NCBI GenBank assembly: GCA_020848835.1
Contig: JADLHJ010000062.1
Location: 1 to 34,619, forward strand
Origin: Candidatus Hydrogenedentota bacterium
GTDB taxonomy: Bacteria > Hydrogenedentota > Hydrogenedentia > Hydrogenedentales > SLHB01
DNA length: 34,619 nt
Direction: 5' to 3'
Shown: one piece after another, positions 14,820-23,793 of the stretch
How positions within the stretch are numbered: position 1 is the stretch's first letter
Layout: the number at the start of each line of letters is the position of its first letter
Position numbers and translations under genes: made by a program
Notes under the pieces: generated by a model
The model's database searches: none
Told to the model about the DNA's origin: nothing
What the model saw: the letters and a program-made list of their open reading frames with translations, nothing else

Positions 14820-16334
14820 TTACGAAACGACAAAGGGATCCGGCGTCTCGAAGTCAAAGGTATACCACGCTGGGTCAATCGCCACGACCTCTTTCTTCGT
14901 CGCAGCTTCGTGTGCAGCGAAATCGCAGATCGACGCCATCAATCCGCACATCTGATTGGTGCGCGGTGGTGTGCCCGTCTTCACACATTCCGCAAACGCT
15001 GCGAACTGGCGAATGTCCGGGTTCGTCTTCTTACGCTCTGGATCGAGCTCGGAATCGAAATGCGCCTGCGGCTGATCGATCAATTTAGAATACTTCTGGC
15101 TCTGGCCCGTGGACTTGATCATCGCGATGATCTTTTCGTCCTTTGTCTCTTGACCCGTCTCCGGATCGAGCCAAATCTTGTGCGGTTCCTCCTGGAACCA
15201 GCTACCACGTCCGGAACCGTCAAAATTCAATTCGTGCATCTCAAATGTGCCAAGATCCCCGATTAGCAGCAAACCTTCGCTCTTTAGCGAACTTTGCAGC
15301 GTGCCCGTCCAATTGAAACGAACGGTGTATGGTTTTACCAGTTTGTCCGCCGTGAGCGGTTCTGCGCTTGCTTTTGGGCTGTGGGTCCAGTGACGGCTCT
15401 TTCCGATACGCATATCGTATTCGAACACGAGAACAATGTTGTCTTGCGTATCGCGGTCGTCTTTCCAATAATCAATTCCACCAGAAGCCATCACACGTGC
15501 CGGCGGCGTGCCCAACAGCCAATTCACAACCTCAATGTGGTGCGTCGCAAGCTCACTGATGAGCCCCGCGCTGTACTGTTGGTAGATTCGCCAGTTCACC
15601 ATCTTTTTGAGATCGGGAATAAGCGCCGCCTCTTCCGGTGACAGTTCATAAGGAATTGTCTTGGTCGGATCGTTCGGGTCTTTTTTCATCGGCATTGGCC
15701 GCTTCCAGTCGCCGTAGCGGTGCCACTGCCCTTCAATGTATTGGATGCGCCCCGCGCGCCCTGCGATATAGCCTTCCACTGCGTGAATATAATCGGGGTT
15801 ATAACGACGCTGGTGACCGCACTGGACAAACTTACCCGTCGAGTTGCACTTGGTCACGATATTGCGGCAGCGTTCAACGGTATCCGCCATCGTCTTTTCG
15901 CAGAACACATACTTGCCCGCATCAAGGCAGTCCATCACGATGTCGTAGTGCGTCGTGAACGGCGTCGCAATGAGGACAGCGTCAATGTTGTCCTTTTCCT
16001 TATCCAGCATTTGCTTGTAATCGAGGTAGCAATGGTTCTTCCAGAAATCATCGCGCTCTGCCTTGCGCGCTGGGTTCGTGGCCGCATCCGCAAACAACGT
16101 CTGCACGCCCGCGCTTAGACTCGGCCGCAGGCAGTCTGACAGCGCTACGACCTGAATCTGCGGATTGCCAGCGATACCCTGCTCGAGGTGAATCCGGTTC
16201 TGGCTGCCCGTTCCAATTAGTGCGAGACGCACCTTCTCGTTCTGCGCGTATGACAACGGCGACCAGCCTGTCGCGATCATGACACCCGCAGCCGCGCCGG
16301 CGCCTTGCATGAAGTTCCGTCTCGTCACTTCCAT
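14820..16334 (-). CDS. Tat-exported Gfo/Idh/MocA-family oxidoreductase
   Basis: The 504-residue protein begins with a Tat signal (TRRNFMQGAGAAAGVMIATG), so a folded, NAD(P)-bound enzyme is probably exported. The Rossmann segment follows at about residues 34-60 (VRLALIGTGSQNRIH). Further family marks are VLIATPFTTHYDIVMDCLDAGKYVFCEKT, with the lysine of the EKP-type motif, and GLISELATHHIEVVNWLLG, with the catalytic-region histidine. The C-terminal part contains GLMASICDFAAHEAATKK. Family members oxidise or reduce sugars and sugar derivatives; the substrate here is unknown. The ATG at 16334 has AAGGGA upstream and gives the Tat signal at the extreme N-terminus, so the longer start at 16385 is rejected. 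It lies 13 bases after the apbE-like gene and ends at a strong terminator. Confidence 0.88.
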   Translation of the reverse strand: MEVTRRNFMQGAGAAAGVMIATGWSPLSYAQNEKVRLALIGTGSQNRIHLEQGIAGNPQIQVVALSDCLRPSLSAGVQTLFADAATNPARKAERDDFWKNHCYLDYKQMLDKEKDNIDAVLIATPFTTHYDIVMDCLDAGKYVFCEKTMADTVERCRNIVTKCNSTGKFVQCGHQRRYNPDYIHAVEGYIAGRAGRIQYIEGQWHRYGDWKRPMPMKKDPNDPTKTIPYELSPEEAALIPDLKKMVNWRIYQQYSAGLISELATHHIEVVNWLLGTPPARVMASGGIDYWKDDRDTQDNIVLVFEYDMRIGKSRHWTHSPKASAEPLTADKLVKPYTVRFNWTGTLQSSLKSEGLLLIGDLGTFEMHELNFDGSGRGSWFQEEPHKIWLDPETGQETKDEKIIAMIKSTGQSQKYSKLIDQPQAHFDSELDPERKKTNPDIRQFAAFAECVKTGTPPRTNQMCGLMASICDFAAHEAATKKEVVAIDPAWYTFDFETPDPFVVS

Positions 16335-16347
16335 CGTCGAGTCCCTT

Positions 16348-17403
16348 TCACTTCGTGAAGTTGATGCGAACCGGAACAGGTTCATTTCCCTCGGCCGGGT
16401 CCGGCACCAGGATTGCCCGTACGTCCGGGTTCTTTTCGCAATACTGCCTCGTCCAATCCACGCCGTTGATGAAGAAGCCCTTGCTCAGGGCCTCGGTCGC
16501 GGTCCCACTTTTACCGATGACCATCGCGTACATCATTCCCTGCACCGGCATGCCCGTGCGCGGATTGATGATGTGCCCGTACTTTTTCCCGTCCACTTCG
16601 AAATGGTCGTGCCAATAGCCCGAGGTGGAAACCGCTTCATCCTTGATTGTCGTCTCATCGAGCAACGATCCATTATACGGATGTTTCAATTGAATGATCC
16701 ATCCCGGTTGGCCCGGCGGCGCGCCCATCGCCAGCAGCGAACTCGCCCCGCCATCCAGCAATCCGCAGGTCACCCCGTACTGCCGCAATACCCCCGCCGC
16801 AACATCCACGGCAACACCCTTGGCTATCCCATTGAAATCCAACTGCATGCCTTCTTTTTTGAAGCCGACGCTGTGGTCGTCCCGCAGCACGATGATTTTG
16901 TCCGCGCCCACCAGGTCCTTCGCGGCGCTCAGTTCCGCGTCGGTCGGCAGGCGCGGCACCTTTTTGCACATTTTCCACAGCTCCACCAGTGGCCCGACCG
17001 TAATGTCGAAAGCCCCGTCCGTGGCGTGGGTAAATGCAATCGACGTCTCAACCAGGCTGACGATATCCATCGACACGCCGACCGGCCTCTTCGCGCCTTC
17101 GTAGTTAATGCGCGACGCATGCGACCCGGGCCGCCATGTGCTCACCCGGCTTTCCAGCCGGTCAATCGCGTCAAAGGCCTCGTTTGCCGCCATCAGCACA
17201 TCGGCTTCCGTGAGACTGGCCTTCGGCACGATCATCGTGAACTCGAAGTCTGCGTACATGGCGGTATGCGTCGCAACGACTTGGATATACCCGTCAGGCA
17301 GGGCGTTCTGCTTTTGCACCTGGAGCGAAGTGTCCGCCCCGCGCGCGAGGCATGGAACGAGGCACGCGCACAAAATCATGGAGAGTGTCCGCCAACGGCA
17401 CAT
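16348..17403 (-). CDS. apbE: FAD:protein FMN transferase, ApbE family
   Basis: ApbE enzymes covalently attach FMN from FAD to threonine residues of exported or membrane proteins, such as Nqr and Rnf subunits. This one has 351 residues from the ATG at 17403 and begins with a signal peptide (LSMILCACLVPCLARG). Family motifs are MYADFEFTMIVP near the N-terminus, LDFNGIAKGVAVDVAAGVL, LLDGGASSLLAMG and GYWHDHFEVDGKKYGHIINPRTGMPV. GTATEALSKGFFING corresponds to the metal-binding T/D region, with Thr and Glu-Ala instead of the common A-D-A. It precedes the Gfo/Idh/MocA gene by 13 bases. No Nqr or Rnf target is in view, so the flavinylated partner is unknown. Confidence 0.9.
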   Translation of the reverse strand: MCRWRTLSMILCACLVPCLARGADTSLQVQKQNALPDGYIQVVATHTAMYADFEFTMIVPKASLTEADVLMAANEAFDAIDRLESRVSTWRPGSHASRINYEGAKRPVGVSMDIVSLVETSIAFTHATDGAFDITVGPLVELWKMCKKVPRLPTDAELSAAKDLVGADKIIVLRDDHSVGFKKEGMQLDFNGIAKGVAVDVAAGVLRQYGVTCGLLDGGASSLLAMGAPPGQPGWIIQLKHPYNGSLLDETTIKDEAVSTSGYWHDHFEVDGKKYGHIINPRTGMPVQGMMYAMVIGKSGTATEALSKGFFINGVDWTRQYCEKNPDVRAILVPDPAEGNEPVPVRINFTK

Positions 17404-17516
17404 AACACTTGCTACGGTACTCCCGCAGAACGTGCCGGTCAATGAACCAGGAATACCATTGCATGCGGCGTGTTCCTACTCGCGGTCAGTGTGGGAGGTA
17501 TTGAAATTTAATTTGT

Positions 17517-17556
17517 CCATATATGGTATACAAGACAGCATTATCTTCTGTATATT
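17517..17556. promoter_or_regulatory. Palindromes upstream of the ABC transporter operon
   Basis: CCATATATGG (17517-17526) is a perfect palindrome. Just after it, TATACA (17527-17532) and TGTATA (near 17550-17555) form an inverted pair. The stretch is AT-rich against a GC-rich background and ends right before the ATPase start. It probably holds promoter and operator, but no clean -35/-10 pair can be named. Confidence 0.35.
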
Positions 17557-17565
17557 GTGTTTGCA

Positions 17566-18492
17566 ATGGACGCGATCGAAACCAAAAACCTCTCAAAGAC
17601 GTATAGGGCCCAGTACGGCAGGCGTCCCCCGCCTTCGCTCGTCGGGCTGGATTTGATCGTCGCCGAAAACGAAGTCTTCGGCTTCCTCGGTCGCAACGGC
17701 GCCGGCAAGACCACCACTATCAAACTGCTTTGCGGGCTCATCCGCCCAACGCGGGGCGATGCGCGCATCTTTGGCGAAGACTCCAAACGCAAGGAATCGC
17801 GACGGCTCATCGGATACCTGCCGGAGAACCCATACTTCTACGAATACCTCACCCCGCGCGAGACGCTGGACTTCTACGGCAAACTCCACGGGCTCAGCGC
17901 CGCTGCGCGCGAAGCGGAATGGAAGAAGCTCTCCGAGTTGCTCGATCTGAAATCGATTGCGGATCAGCGCGTGCGCGGTTTTTCGAAGGGCATGCGCCAG
18001 CGTCTCGGTTTCGCAGTCGCGCTGGTGGGTGATCCTAAACTGCTCGTCCTCGACGAACCCATGAGCGGACTTGACCCGCTCGGCCGCCGCGCGATCCGTG
18101 AACTGATCCTACGCATGCGCGATGAGAAGAAGACGATCTTCTTCAGTTCACACGTGCTCGGCGACGTAGAGCAGATCTGCGACCGTGTTGGAATTCTCGT
18201 GAAAGGAAAGCTTACGCGCCACGGCAGAATCGAAGAACTGCTCACCGAAAAAATTACCAAGGTGGAGATCATCGCATCGGGCCTGAACGGCGCTGCAATC
18301 GGCGAAGTGAAGAATTTGGGTACTTCGATGCGCGTCTCCGAAGCGGGTCACCATTTCATCATGCCCGATCTTCCAACCGCGAACCTGGCGGTGAGGACGA
18401 TCCACAAGCACGACGGTCAACTCGTGGATTTTGCCGCGGTGAAAGAATCGCTTGAGGACTACTTCATGCGCGCGCAGGAAGCGCAGTCATGA
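17566..18492 (+). CDS. ABC transporter ATP-binding protein
   Basis: The 308-residue cytoplasmic ATPase drives the permease encoded next. Walker A is GRNGAGKTT (residues 42-50); the signature is degenerate, VRGFSKGMRQRLGFA instead of LSGGQ, as in many drug or Nat/CcmA-type ATPases. Walker B is LLVLDEPMSGLDP and the switch histidine is in FFSSHVLGDVEQ. The tail of about 90 residues (after LTRHGRIEELL) is the C-terminal extension common in ABC-2 exporter ATPases. Either ATG 17566 or GTG 17557 could be the start; neither has a clear ribosome site. The stop overlaps the permease start by 4 bases, showing translational coupling. The substrate is unknown. Confidence 0.93.
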   Translation: MDAIETKNLSKTYRAQYGRRPPPSLVGLDLIVAENEVFGFLGRNGAGKTTTIKLLCGLIRPTRGDARIFGEDSKRKESRRLIGYLPENPYFYEYLTPRETLDFYGKLHGLSAAAREAEWKKLSELLDLKSIADQRVRGFSKGMRQRLGFAVALVGDPKLLVLDEPMSGLDPLGRRAIRELILRMRDEKKTIFFSSHVLGDVEQICDRVGILVKGKLTRHGRIEELLTEKITKVEIIASGLNGAAIGEVKNLGTSMRVSEAGHHFIMPDLPTANLAVRTIHKHDGQLVDFAAVKESLEDYFMRAQEAQS

Positions 18493-19250
18493 GAATTCTC
18501 GCCGTCGCGCACAACACCTTCCGCGAGGCCGTACGCGACAAGGTGCTCTATGTTTTAGTCTTCTTCGCACTGGCCACGCTGCTCGGCTCGAAAGCGCTCG
18601 GGTGGATCAGCATAGGGCAGGAAATCAAGATTGTAATAGACTTCTCACTCGCAGCGGTCTCGGTCTTTGGCGTGCTAATCGCCATCTTCGTCGGCACAAG
18701 CCTGGTTTACAAAGAGATAGACAAGCGCACGATCTACACCATCATCTGCCGCCCCATGTCGCGCTACGAGTTCGTGCTCGGCAAATATGTCGGCATGGCA
18801 GCTCTGCTTGGCGTAGTCACAGCAGTGATGGGAATTTCCGGCGCCGCATACGTCACGATGCTCGGCGGCACGGTCGACGTCACGTATATCTACGCCGTGA
18901 TACTCACGTATTGGGAATTACTGATGGTCACGGCCTTCGCCACCTTGTTCTCGTCTTTAACGTCGCCGATTCTCGGTGCGATCATTGTTTTCTCTATATA
19001 CGTCGTCGGGCATGCCACGACCATCCTCATCGATCTCCCCGCGCACTTCGACGGCACTACTTCCAAGAAGGTGCTCGAAATCATCTATTACATCGTGCCT
19101 AACTTCTCGAACTTCAACATCCGCGCGGAAGCTGCGAACAACGTCGCGGTATCCTTTGATTACGTTATTTGGGCGATGGCCTACGGCACCGTCTACACCG
19201 CGATGCTGCTCGTTCTCGCCGCGATTGCGTTCGAGAATAAGGACGTGTAG
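18489..19250 (+). CDS. ABC-2 type transporter permease
   Basis: The 253-residue protein has about six hydrophobic segments, including VLYVLVFFALATLLGSKAL, IVIDFSLAAVSVFGVLIAIFVG, and helices around residues 100-125, 137-160, 165-185 and 225-247. The loop SLVYKEIDKRTIYTIICRPMSRYEFVLGKYVG is the ABC-2 coupling region. It overlaps the ATPase gene by ATGA and is followed after two bases by the next gene. The N-terminal AHNTFREAVRDK is typical of this permease family. Such exporters move drugs, lipids or polysaccharides; nothing here fixes the substrate. Confidence 0.9.
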   Translation: MRILAVAHNTFREAVRDKVLYVLVFFALATLLGSKALGWISIGQEIKIVIDFSLAAVSVFGVLIAIFVGTSLVYKEIDKRTIYTIICRPMSRYEFVLGKYVGMAALLGVVTAVMGISGAAYVTMLGGTVDVTYIYAVILTYWELLMVTAFATLFSSLTSPILGAIIVFSIYVVGHATTILIDLPAHFDGTTSKKVLEIIYYIVPNFSNFNIRAEAANNVAVSFDYVIWAMAYGTVYTAMLLVLAAIAFENKDV

Positions 19251-19252
19251 CC

Positions 19253-20254
19253 GTGCGCAAGCTCATCGCGGCGATTGTCGTTGTCTCTCTCTCATTTGTG
19301 TGTACCACATTTTCGCAACGCCGCGTCGATACGCTGCGTAAGGAAAACGCTGCTGAGGAAGTCCTCTATTTTCCGAACGAGCGCCTGCTGAAGTCCTTCA
19401 CCTGCGGACAAAGCAGCGTGATCGCCGACATCCTCTGGCTCAAGTGCATCAGTTACACCTCAAAAGAGTTTCACGGCGACTTCAAGTTCACCTTGCTCGA
19501 TCGCATGCTCGGCACAATTACACGGCTCGATCCATATTTTATTGACGCGTACAGGTGGGGCGGCGTGTTTCTCGCCATGCTCAAACGCGACAACGACGCG
19601 AGCATCAAACTGCTGGAAAGCGGCATCGAAAAGAACCCGAAGAGCTGGGAACTGCCTTTCGAGATCGCGCGAACCTACATTCTCAATCGTCACGATGGCG
19701 TCATGGGCGCGAAATGGATGGCCGTCGCCGCGTCAACGGGCGAGCCGCCTGAGTTTGTGGTCAACTGGGCGAAGCACCTCCAACAGAAACACAATCTCGG
19801 CGACATCGAGCGCGACATGTGGGCGCAAATAATTCAAAACACGACCGATGAAAATATGCGCGAAACCGCCCAGCGTCGCCTCATCGAAGTGGACCTGCGC
19901 GAGATTTGCCTCGCACTCGATGGCGTTGTCAAGAAATACGTAGAAGAAAAAGGCGAGGCCCCCAAAACAATCGACGATCTCGCCGCCGCCGGCCTCATAC
20001 AAGGCAAACCCAGCGATCCCCTCGGCGGCACATTCTTTATCAATTCCAAAGGTGTCGTTCAAAATACATCGCTACTCGATTCACAAGTGGAAGAACGAAT
20101 AGTCTTTTTGCAGGGTTCGATCAATAAGTACAAAGAGAAGCACGGAACCCCGCCCCCAAACCTCGACACGCTCCGCAACGAATACATCGTACCCACGCAC
20201 CCGTACCTCGACAGAGATTGGAAATACAATCCCTCCACCGGCGAAGTAAAGTAA
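19253..20254 (+). CDS. Hypothetical exported helical-repeat protein of the ABC operon
   Basis: The 333-residue protein starts at a GTG two bases after the permease stop. An N-terminal hydrophobic segment (LIAAIVVVSLSFVCTTF) should act as signal or membrane anchor. Residues about 60-190 form helices resembling TPR repeats (LDPYFIDAYRWGGVFLAMLKRDNDASIKLLESGIEKNPKSWEL). The C-terminal third has two short units, DPLGGTFFINSKG and HPYLDRDWKYNPSTGEV, that recall the end of pseudopilin-like proteins. I do not know a named family with this arrangement. Tight coupling to the ATPase and permease suggests that it is an extracytoplasmic partner of the transporter. Its C-terminal repeats may point to contact with a cell-surface assembly. 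Confidence 0.7.
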   Translation: MRKLIAAIVVVSLSFVCTTFSQRRVDTLRKENAAEEVLYFPNERLLKSFTCGQSSVIADILWLKCISYTSKEFHGDFKFTLLDRMLGTITRLDPYFIDAYRWGGVFLAMLKRDNDASIKLLESGIEKNPKSWELPFEIARTYILNRHDGVMGAKWMAVAASTGEPPEFVVNWAKHLQQKHNLGDIERDMWAQIIQNTTDENMRETAQRRLIEVDLREICLALDGVVKKYVEEKGEAPKTIDDLAAAGLIQGKPSDPLGGTFFINSKGVVQNTSLLDSQVEERIVFLQGSINKYKEKHGTPPPNLDTLRNEYIVPTHPYLDRDWKYNPSTGEVK

Positions 20255-20277
20255 AAAATTCGAGCGCCAAAAAGGGG

Positions 20278-20385
20278 CACGGGCGTCCCGCCCGTGATTT
20301 AATTTTGAACCCGGGGCGAGGGTAGGCGCGGCGCCAAGTTCCCCCAATCCGCCGCGATGCATTTGCGTTACCCACTGAAGGGGTA
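20278..20385. repeat. Hairpin CACGGGCG-TCC-CGCCCGTG and a second small palindrome
   Basis: A perfect 8-bp stem lies at 20278-20296, about 24 bases after the ABC operon. Its downstream sequence ATTTAATTTT is a weak T-rich tail, so it could end the operon. On the other strand it is followed by CCCCTTTTT. A second palindrome, TACCC-ACTGAAG-GGGTA, at 20369-20385 resembles the one at 90-106. The whole spacer 20255-20398 looks repeat-derived. Confidence 0.5.
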
Positions 20386-20398
20386 TAGCATTTAGATC

Positions 20399-20632
20399 AT
20401 GGATAACTCGGGGGCAAACGATCTCGTCGCGGTACTCGGCGGCGTGTTCATCTTCATATTCGTCTTGGCTTTCTTCGCCCTCTATCTGTACTCCGCTATT
20501 TGGGCGTATGGCGACGCGGAAGCGCGCGGAAAACCCGGATGCCTGGTTGCGCTTTTGGTGCTTCTATTCTCTTGGCCGCTCGGGCTAATTATGTGGATAG
20601 TCTTTCGTCCAGAGCATACGTGGCGTCGCTGA
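20399..20632 (+). CDS. Small two-helix membrane protein
   Basis: The 77-residue protein has helices at about residues 10-33 and 46-67, joined by a short loop containing YGDAEARGKPGCL. The end, PLGLIMWIVFRPE, resembles the N-terminal PLDc_N-type module found in small membrane proteins and cardiolipin synthases. No catalytic domain follows. It converges on argB with 24 bases between stops. The palindrome at 20369-20385 lies just upstream; no strong ribosome site is seen. Function unknown. Confidence 0.65.
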   Translation: MDNSGANDLVAVLGGVFIFIFVLAFFALYLYSAIWAYGDAEARGKPGCLVALLVLLFSWPLGLIMWIVFRPEHTWRR

Positions 20633-20656
20633 GAATCGCGAGAACAGAGCTTTCGC

Positions 20657-21538
20657 TTAATGCGTCACCAAAGTCCCCATACCCTTGTCGGTGAAGATCT
20701 CCAGCAACAGCGAATGCGGCACGCGCCCATCGATAATATGCGATTTCACGACGCCGTAATCGAGTGCTTTCAAACACGCTTCCACTTTCGGAATCATGCC
20801 GCCTGCGATCACGCCCTGCTCGATTAAGTCTTCAATCTCCAGATAATTCAATTGATGAATTAACGAAGCCGGATCTTTCGGATCCCGCAGGATGCCGGGC
20901 GTGTCCGTTAAGAACACCAACTTCTCCGCCTGAATCGCCGCGGCAATCTCGCCCGCCGCGGTGTCCGCGTTCACGTTCCACGTATTGCCCTGCGGGTCCG
21001 TTGCAATCGGCGCGATGATCGGAATCAACCCCGCGTCACAAAGCACTGTGATGATTTTGAAATGCACACCGGTGATCTCGCCTACGAATCCGAGGTCCGC
21101 GCCATCCTCAGCGACCAGCTTGCGTGCGTGCAGCAGATTGCCGTCTTTGCCGCAGATGCCGATCGGGTTTCCGCCCGCACGGCTCACCAGGGTAACGATC
21201 TCCTTATTCAGCGATCCCGCCAGAACCATCTCGACAACTTTCACCGTCTCTTCATCTGTGACGCGCAGACCATTGTGAAACTTGGCTTCCACACCGAGCC
21301 GCTGCAATGTGCGGTTAATCTCCGGGCCGCCGCCATGCACGACGACCGGGTTCATCCCCACGTATTTCATCAGCACGATGTCTTCGGTCGTGCTTTCGCG
21401 TAGGCGCTCGTTCTCCATCGCCGCGCCACCATACTTGATGACGACGGTCTTGCCCTCGAACTCGCGGATGTAGGGCAGCGCCTCGACGAGTGTCGCCGCC
21501 TTTTGAATAAACTCCTGGTATTGATCGAGCAAGGACAT
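20657..21538 (-). CDS. argB: Acetylglutamate kinase
   Basis: ArgB phosphorylates N-acetyl-L-glutamate with ATP, the second step of arginine synthesis and commonly its feedback-controlled step. The 293-residue protein shows the amino-acid-kinase motifs VIKYGGAAM (near residue 33), VVVHGGGPEINRTL (near 65), GSLNKEIVTLV, and TDTPGILRDPKDPASLIHQL toward the C-terminus, with GGMIPKVEACLKAL. The extended N-terminal helix (MSLLDQYQEFIQKAATLVEALPYIREF) is the feature associated with arginine-inhibited hexameric enzymes, so feedback inhibition is likely. It begins 24 bases after argJ and is the last gene of the argCJB cluster. Confidence 0.97.
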   Translation of the reverse strand: MSLLDQYQEFIQKAATLVEALPYIREFEGKTVVIKYGGAAMENERLRESTTEDIVLMKYVGMNPVVVHGGGPEINRTLQRLGVEAKFHNGLRVTDEETVKVVEMVLAGSLNKEIVTLVSRAGGNPIGICGKDGNLLHARKLVAEDGADLGFVGEITGVHFKIITVLCDAGLIPIIAPIATDPQGNTWNVNADTAAGEIAAAIQAEKLVFLTDTPGILRDPKDPASLIHQLNYLEIEDLIEQGVIAGGMIPKVEACLKALDYGVVKSHIIDGRVPHSLLLEIFTDKGMGTLVTH

Positions 21539-21562
21539 TCTTCCGCTGTTCCCTCTCCGGCG

Positions 21563-22765
21563 CTAAGACCGGTAATCCGCGTTGATAGACACGTAATCGT
21601 GGCTCAAGTCGCAAGTCCAAAACACCGCCGATCCTTCGCCATTCCCCACACGCAACCGCACCTGAAATTCTTTCTGCTTCATCACCGCGGCCGCGTCTTC
21701 CTCGCGATAATCCGCCGCCGCGCCGTCGTGAACAAGCTGCACCGTATCCAGCCACAGCCCTACCTGCGCCGGATCGAACTCCACGCCAGAATACCCCGCC
21801 GCGCACACAATGCGTCCCCAGTTCGGATCTTGCCCGAAAAAGGCGGTCTTCACAAGCATAGAGTTCGCGATTGCGCGCGCAATGGTTTTCGCGTCGTCTT
21901 CGTTTTGCGCGCCTTCGACGGCGATCTCCACAAACTTCGTCGCGCCTTCGCCATCGAGCACAAGCAGCTTCGCCATGTCCACGCACAATTCCTGCAACGC
22001 CGATTCAAAAGCCTTGCAGTCCGCGCTATCCGCTTCGATCTGCACGCCCGACGCGCCGTTCGCGAAGCACAACACCGTATCGCTCGTGCTCATGTCGTTG
22101 TCAATCGTAATGCAGTTGAAGGACGCGTTCACCGCCGCGCGCAGCGCTTTGTCCAGCGCCTGCGAATCGATTCCCGCGTCCGTCGTGATGATGGAGATCA
22201 TCGTCGCCATATTCGGCGCGATCATCCCCGAGCCTTTAGCAATCGCGCCCAGCCGAGCGGTCCCCGCGCTCAATTCCACTTCAATGGCGCGTTCTTTTGG
22301 CACAGTATCGGTCGTCATGATCGCCTGCGCCGCATCACTGCCACAGTTTTCGGATAACGCCTTCAAACTTGCACTCACGCCGTTCTGAATGCGATCCATT
22401 GGCAAGGGCACGCCGATGACGCCCGTGCTGCAAATGCATACGTGCTGCGCGTTGATACCCAAACCATCCGCGACCCAGCCCGCGGTCGTGCACACGTCTT
22501 CCGCACCGCGCTCACCGGTCGCCGCATTCGCGTTACCGCTATTGACGAATACCGCCTGCGCCTTGCCCGCGAGACACGCCGCTGCATTCCACACCACCGG
22601 CGGCGCCTTCATCACGTTTTTCGTAAACATTCCCGCAACCGTTGCAGGGACTTCACTCGCGATCAGCGCGCAGTCTTTTTTTGTAGACGACTTCTTGATG
22701 TTCGCGACGACGCCTGCCGCCTTGAACCCCTTCGGCGCGCACACGCCGCCTTCTATCTGCTTCAT
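21563..22765 (-). CDS. argJ: Glutamate N-acetyltransferase / ornithine acetyltransferase
   Basis: ArgJ moves the acetyl group from N-acetylornithine to glutamate, recycling acetate in arginine synthesis; some members also use acetyl-CoA. The 400-residue precursor cleaves itself at the conserved site MIAPNMATM, giving the nucleophile Thr188. Other marks are VNSGNANAATG near residue 75, ICSTGVIGVPLP, and NDMSTSDTVLCFANG. It ends NADYRS, close to the usual YTT.. or YRS end. The start overlaps the argC stop (ATGA) and has GGAGG about 10 bases upstream. Whether it is bifunctional cannot be told from the sequence. Confidence 0.97.
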   Translation of the reverse strand: MKQIEGGVCAPKGFKAAGVVANIKKSSTKKDCALIASEVPATVAGMFTKNVMKAPPVVWNAAACLAGKAQAVFVNSGNANAATGERGAEDVCTTAGWVADGLGINAQHVCICSTGVIGVPLPMDRIQNGVSASLKALSENCGSDAAQAIMTTDTVPKERAIEVELSAGTARLGAIAKGSGMIAPNMATMISIITTDAGIDSQALDKALRAAVNASFNCITIDNDMSTSDTVLCFANGASGVQIEADSADCKAFESALQELCVDMAKLLVLDGEGATKFVEIAVEGAQNEDDAKTIARAIANSMLVKTAFFGQDPNWGRIVCAAGYSGVEFDPAQVGLWLDTVQLVHDGAAADYREEDAAAVMKQKEFQVRLRVGNGEGSAVFWTCDLSHDYVSINADYRS

Positions 22766-23772
22766 GGCGCGATACCTCCGAACTTCAGGCCCTCGCGCTC
22801 GTCAAAGCCGAACATGACGTTGATACATTGGATTGCCATGCCCGAGGTGCCGCCCATCAAATTGTCGATCGTGCTCACAATAACGAGATTGCCGGTGCGC
22901 GCATCTTTCGCCCAGCCGATGTCGCAAAAATTTGTGCCGCGCACGTGCTTCACTTCTGGCAGCGACCCCTGCGGCAATACACGTACAAATGGTTCCGCAT
23001 CGTAACGCGCATACGCTGAAGCCGGATCAACCTCACCCTCGGCGCGAAACGTTATCGTCGTCAATATCCCACGCGTAAGGGGCGCAACGTGCGGTGTAAA
23101 CTGCACCATCGCGCGATTGCCGGTCTCTTGTTCGATCTCCGGAATGTGCTGATGCACCGCGAGCTTGTACGCCTTGAGATTTTCATTCATCTCCGGGAAA
23201 TGATATCCCTCACTTGGCGAACGCCCCGCGCCCGAAATCCCGCTGATACTGTCGATCACAATCGGCACCGCCGCCTTCGCCTGATCGAGTATCGGATTCA
23301 ACGGTAGTATCGCGCTGATGGGATAACACCCCGGCACACACACCAACTTCGCGGACTTCAGTGTGTCACGATAAACCGGCGGCAAACCGTACACCGCTTC
23401 CGCCAACAAATCCGTCGCGCCGTGTTTTTCTTTGTAGTACTTCTCAAACAGCGCGGGGTCTTTCAAACGAAAATCGCCGCCGAGATCCAGCACGCGCACG
23501 CCTGCAGCGCGCAACGCCGATACAATCGTGATCGACTGCCCGCTCGGAACGCCCACGATCACCGCGTCGCATTTCTTCGCCAGCGCCTTCGCGTCAAAGG
23601 TCTCAATCGTCAGATCGTGGACTTTGCGGAACGCCGGCAACACGTCTTCCAAACGCTTGCCCGCCGCGCTCGTGGAAGCGACCGCAACCAGTTCAATCGA
23701 CGGATGCGCTGCCGCCAAGCGCATCATTTCCCGCGCGCCGTAACCCGTGCCAACTATGCCAATTCGAATCAA
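22762..23772 (-). CDS. argC: N-acetyl-gamma-glutamyl-phosphate reductase
   Basis: ArgC reduces N-acetylglutamyl phosphate to the semialdehyde with NADPH. The 336-residue protein has the Rossmann motif GIVGTGYGAREMMRL at the N-terminus and catalytic Cys149 in VCVPGCYPISAIL. The histidine region is HQHIPEIEQETG and the end shows NLMGGTSGMAIQCINVMFG. The start is a TTG with GGGAGA 6 bases upstream, an uncommon but well-supported choice since ATT follows directly. It leads the argCJB cluster and has a TATAAT promoter about 25 bases upstream with an overlapping palindrome. Confidence 0.97.
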   Translation of the reverse strand: MIRIGIVGTGYGAREMMRLAAAHPSIELVAVASTSAAGKRLEDVLPAFRKVHDLTIETFDAKALAKKCDAVIVGVPSGQSITIVSALRAAGVRVLDLGGDFRLKDPALFEKYYKEKHGATDLLAEAVYGLPPVYRDTLKSAKLVCVPGCYPISAILPLNPILDQAKAAVPIVIDSISGISGAGRSPSEGYHFPEMNENLKAYKLAVHQHIPEIEQETGNRAMVQFTPHVAPLTRGILTTITFRAEGEVDPASAYARYDAEPFVRVLPQGSLPEVKHVRGTNFCDIGWAKDARTGNLVIVSTIDNLMGGTSGMAIQCINVMFGFDEREGLKFGGIAP

Positions 23773-23793
23773 AAAACGTCTCCCAAGATAAAC

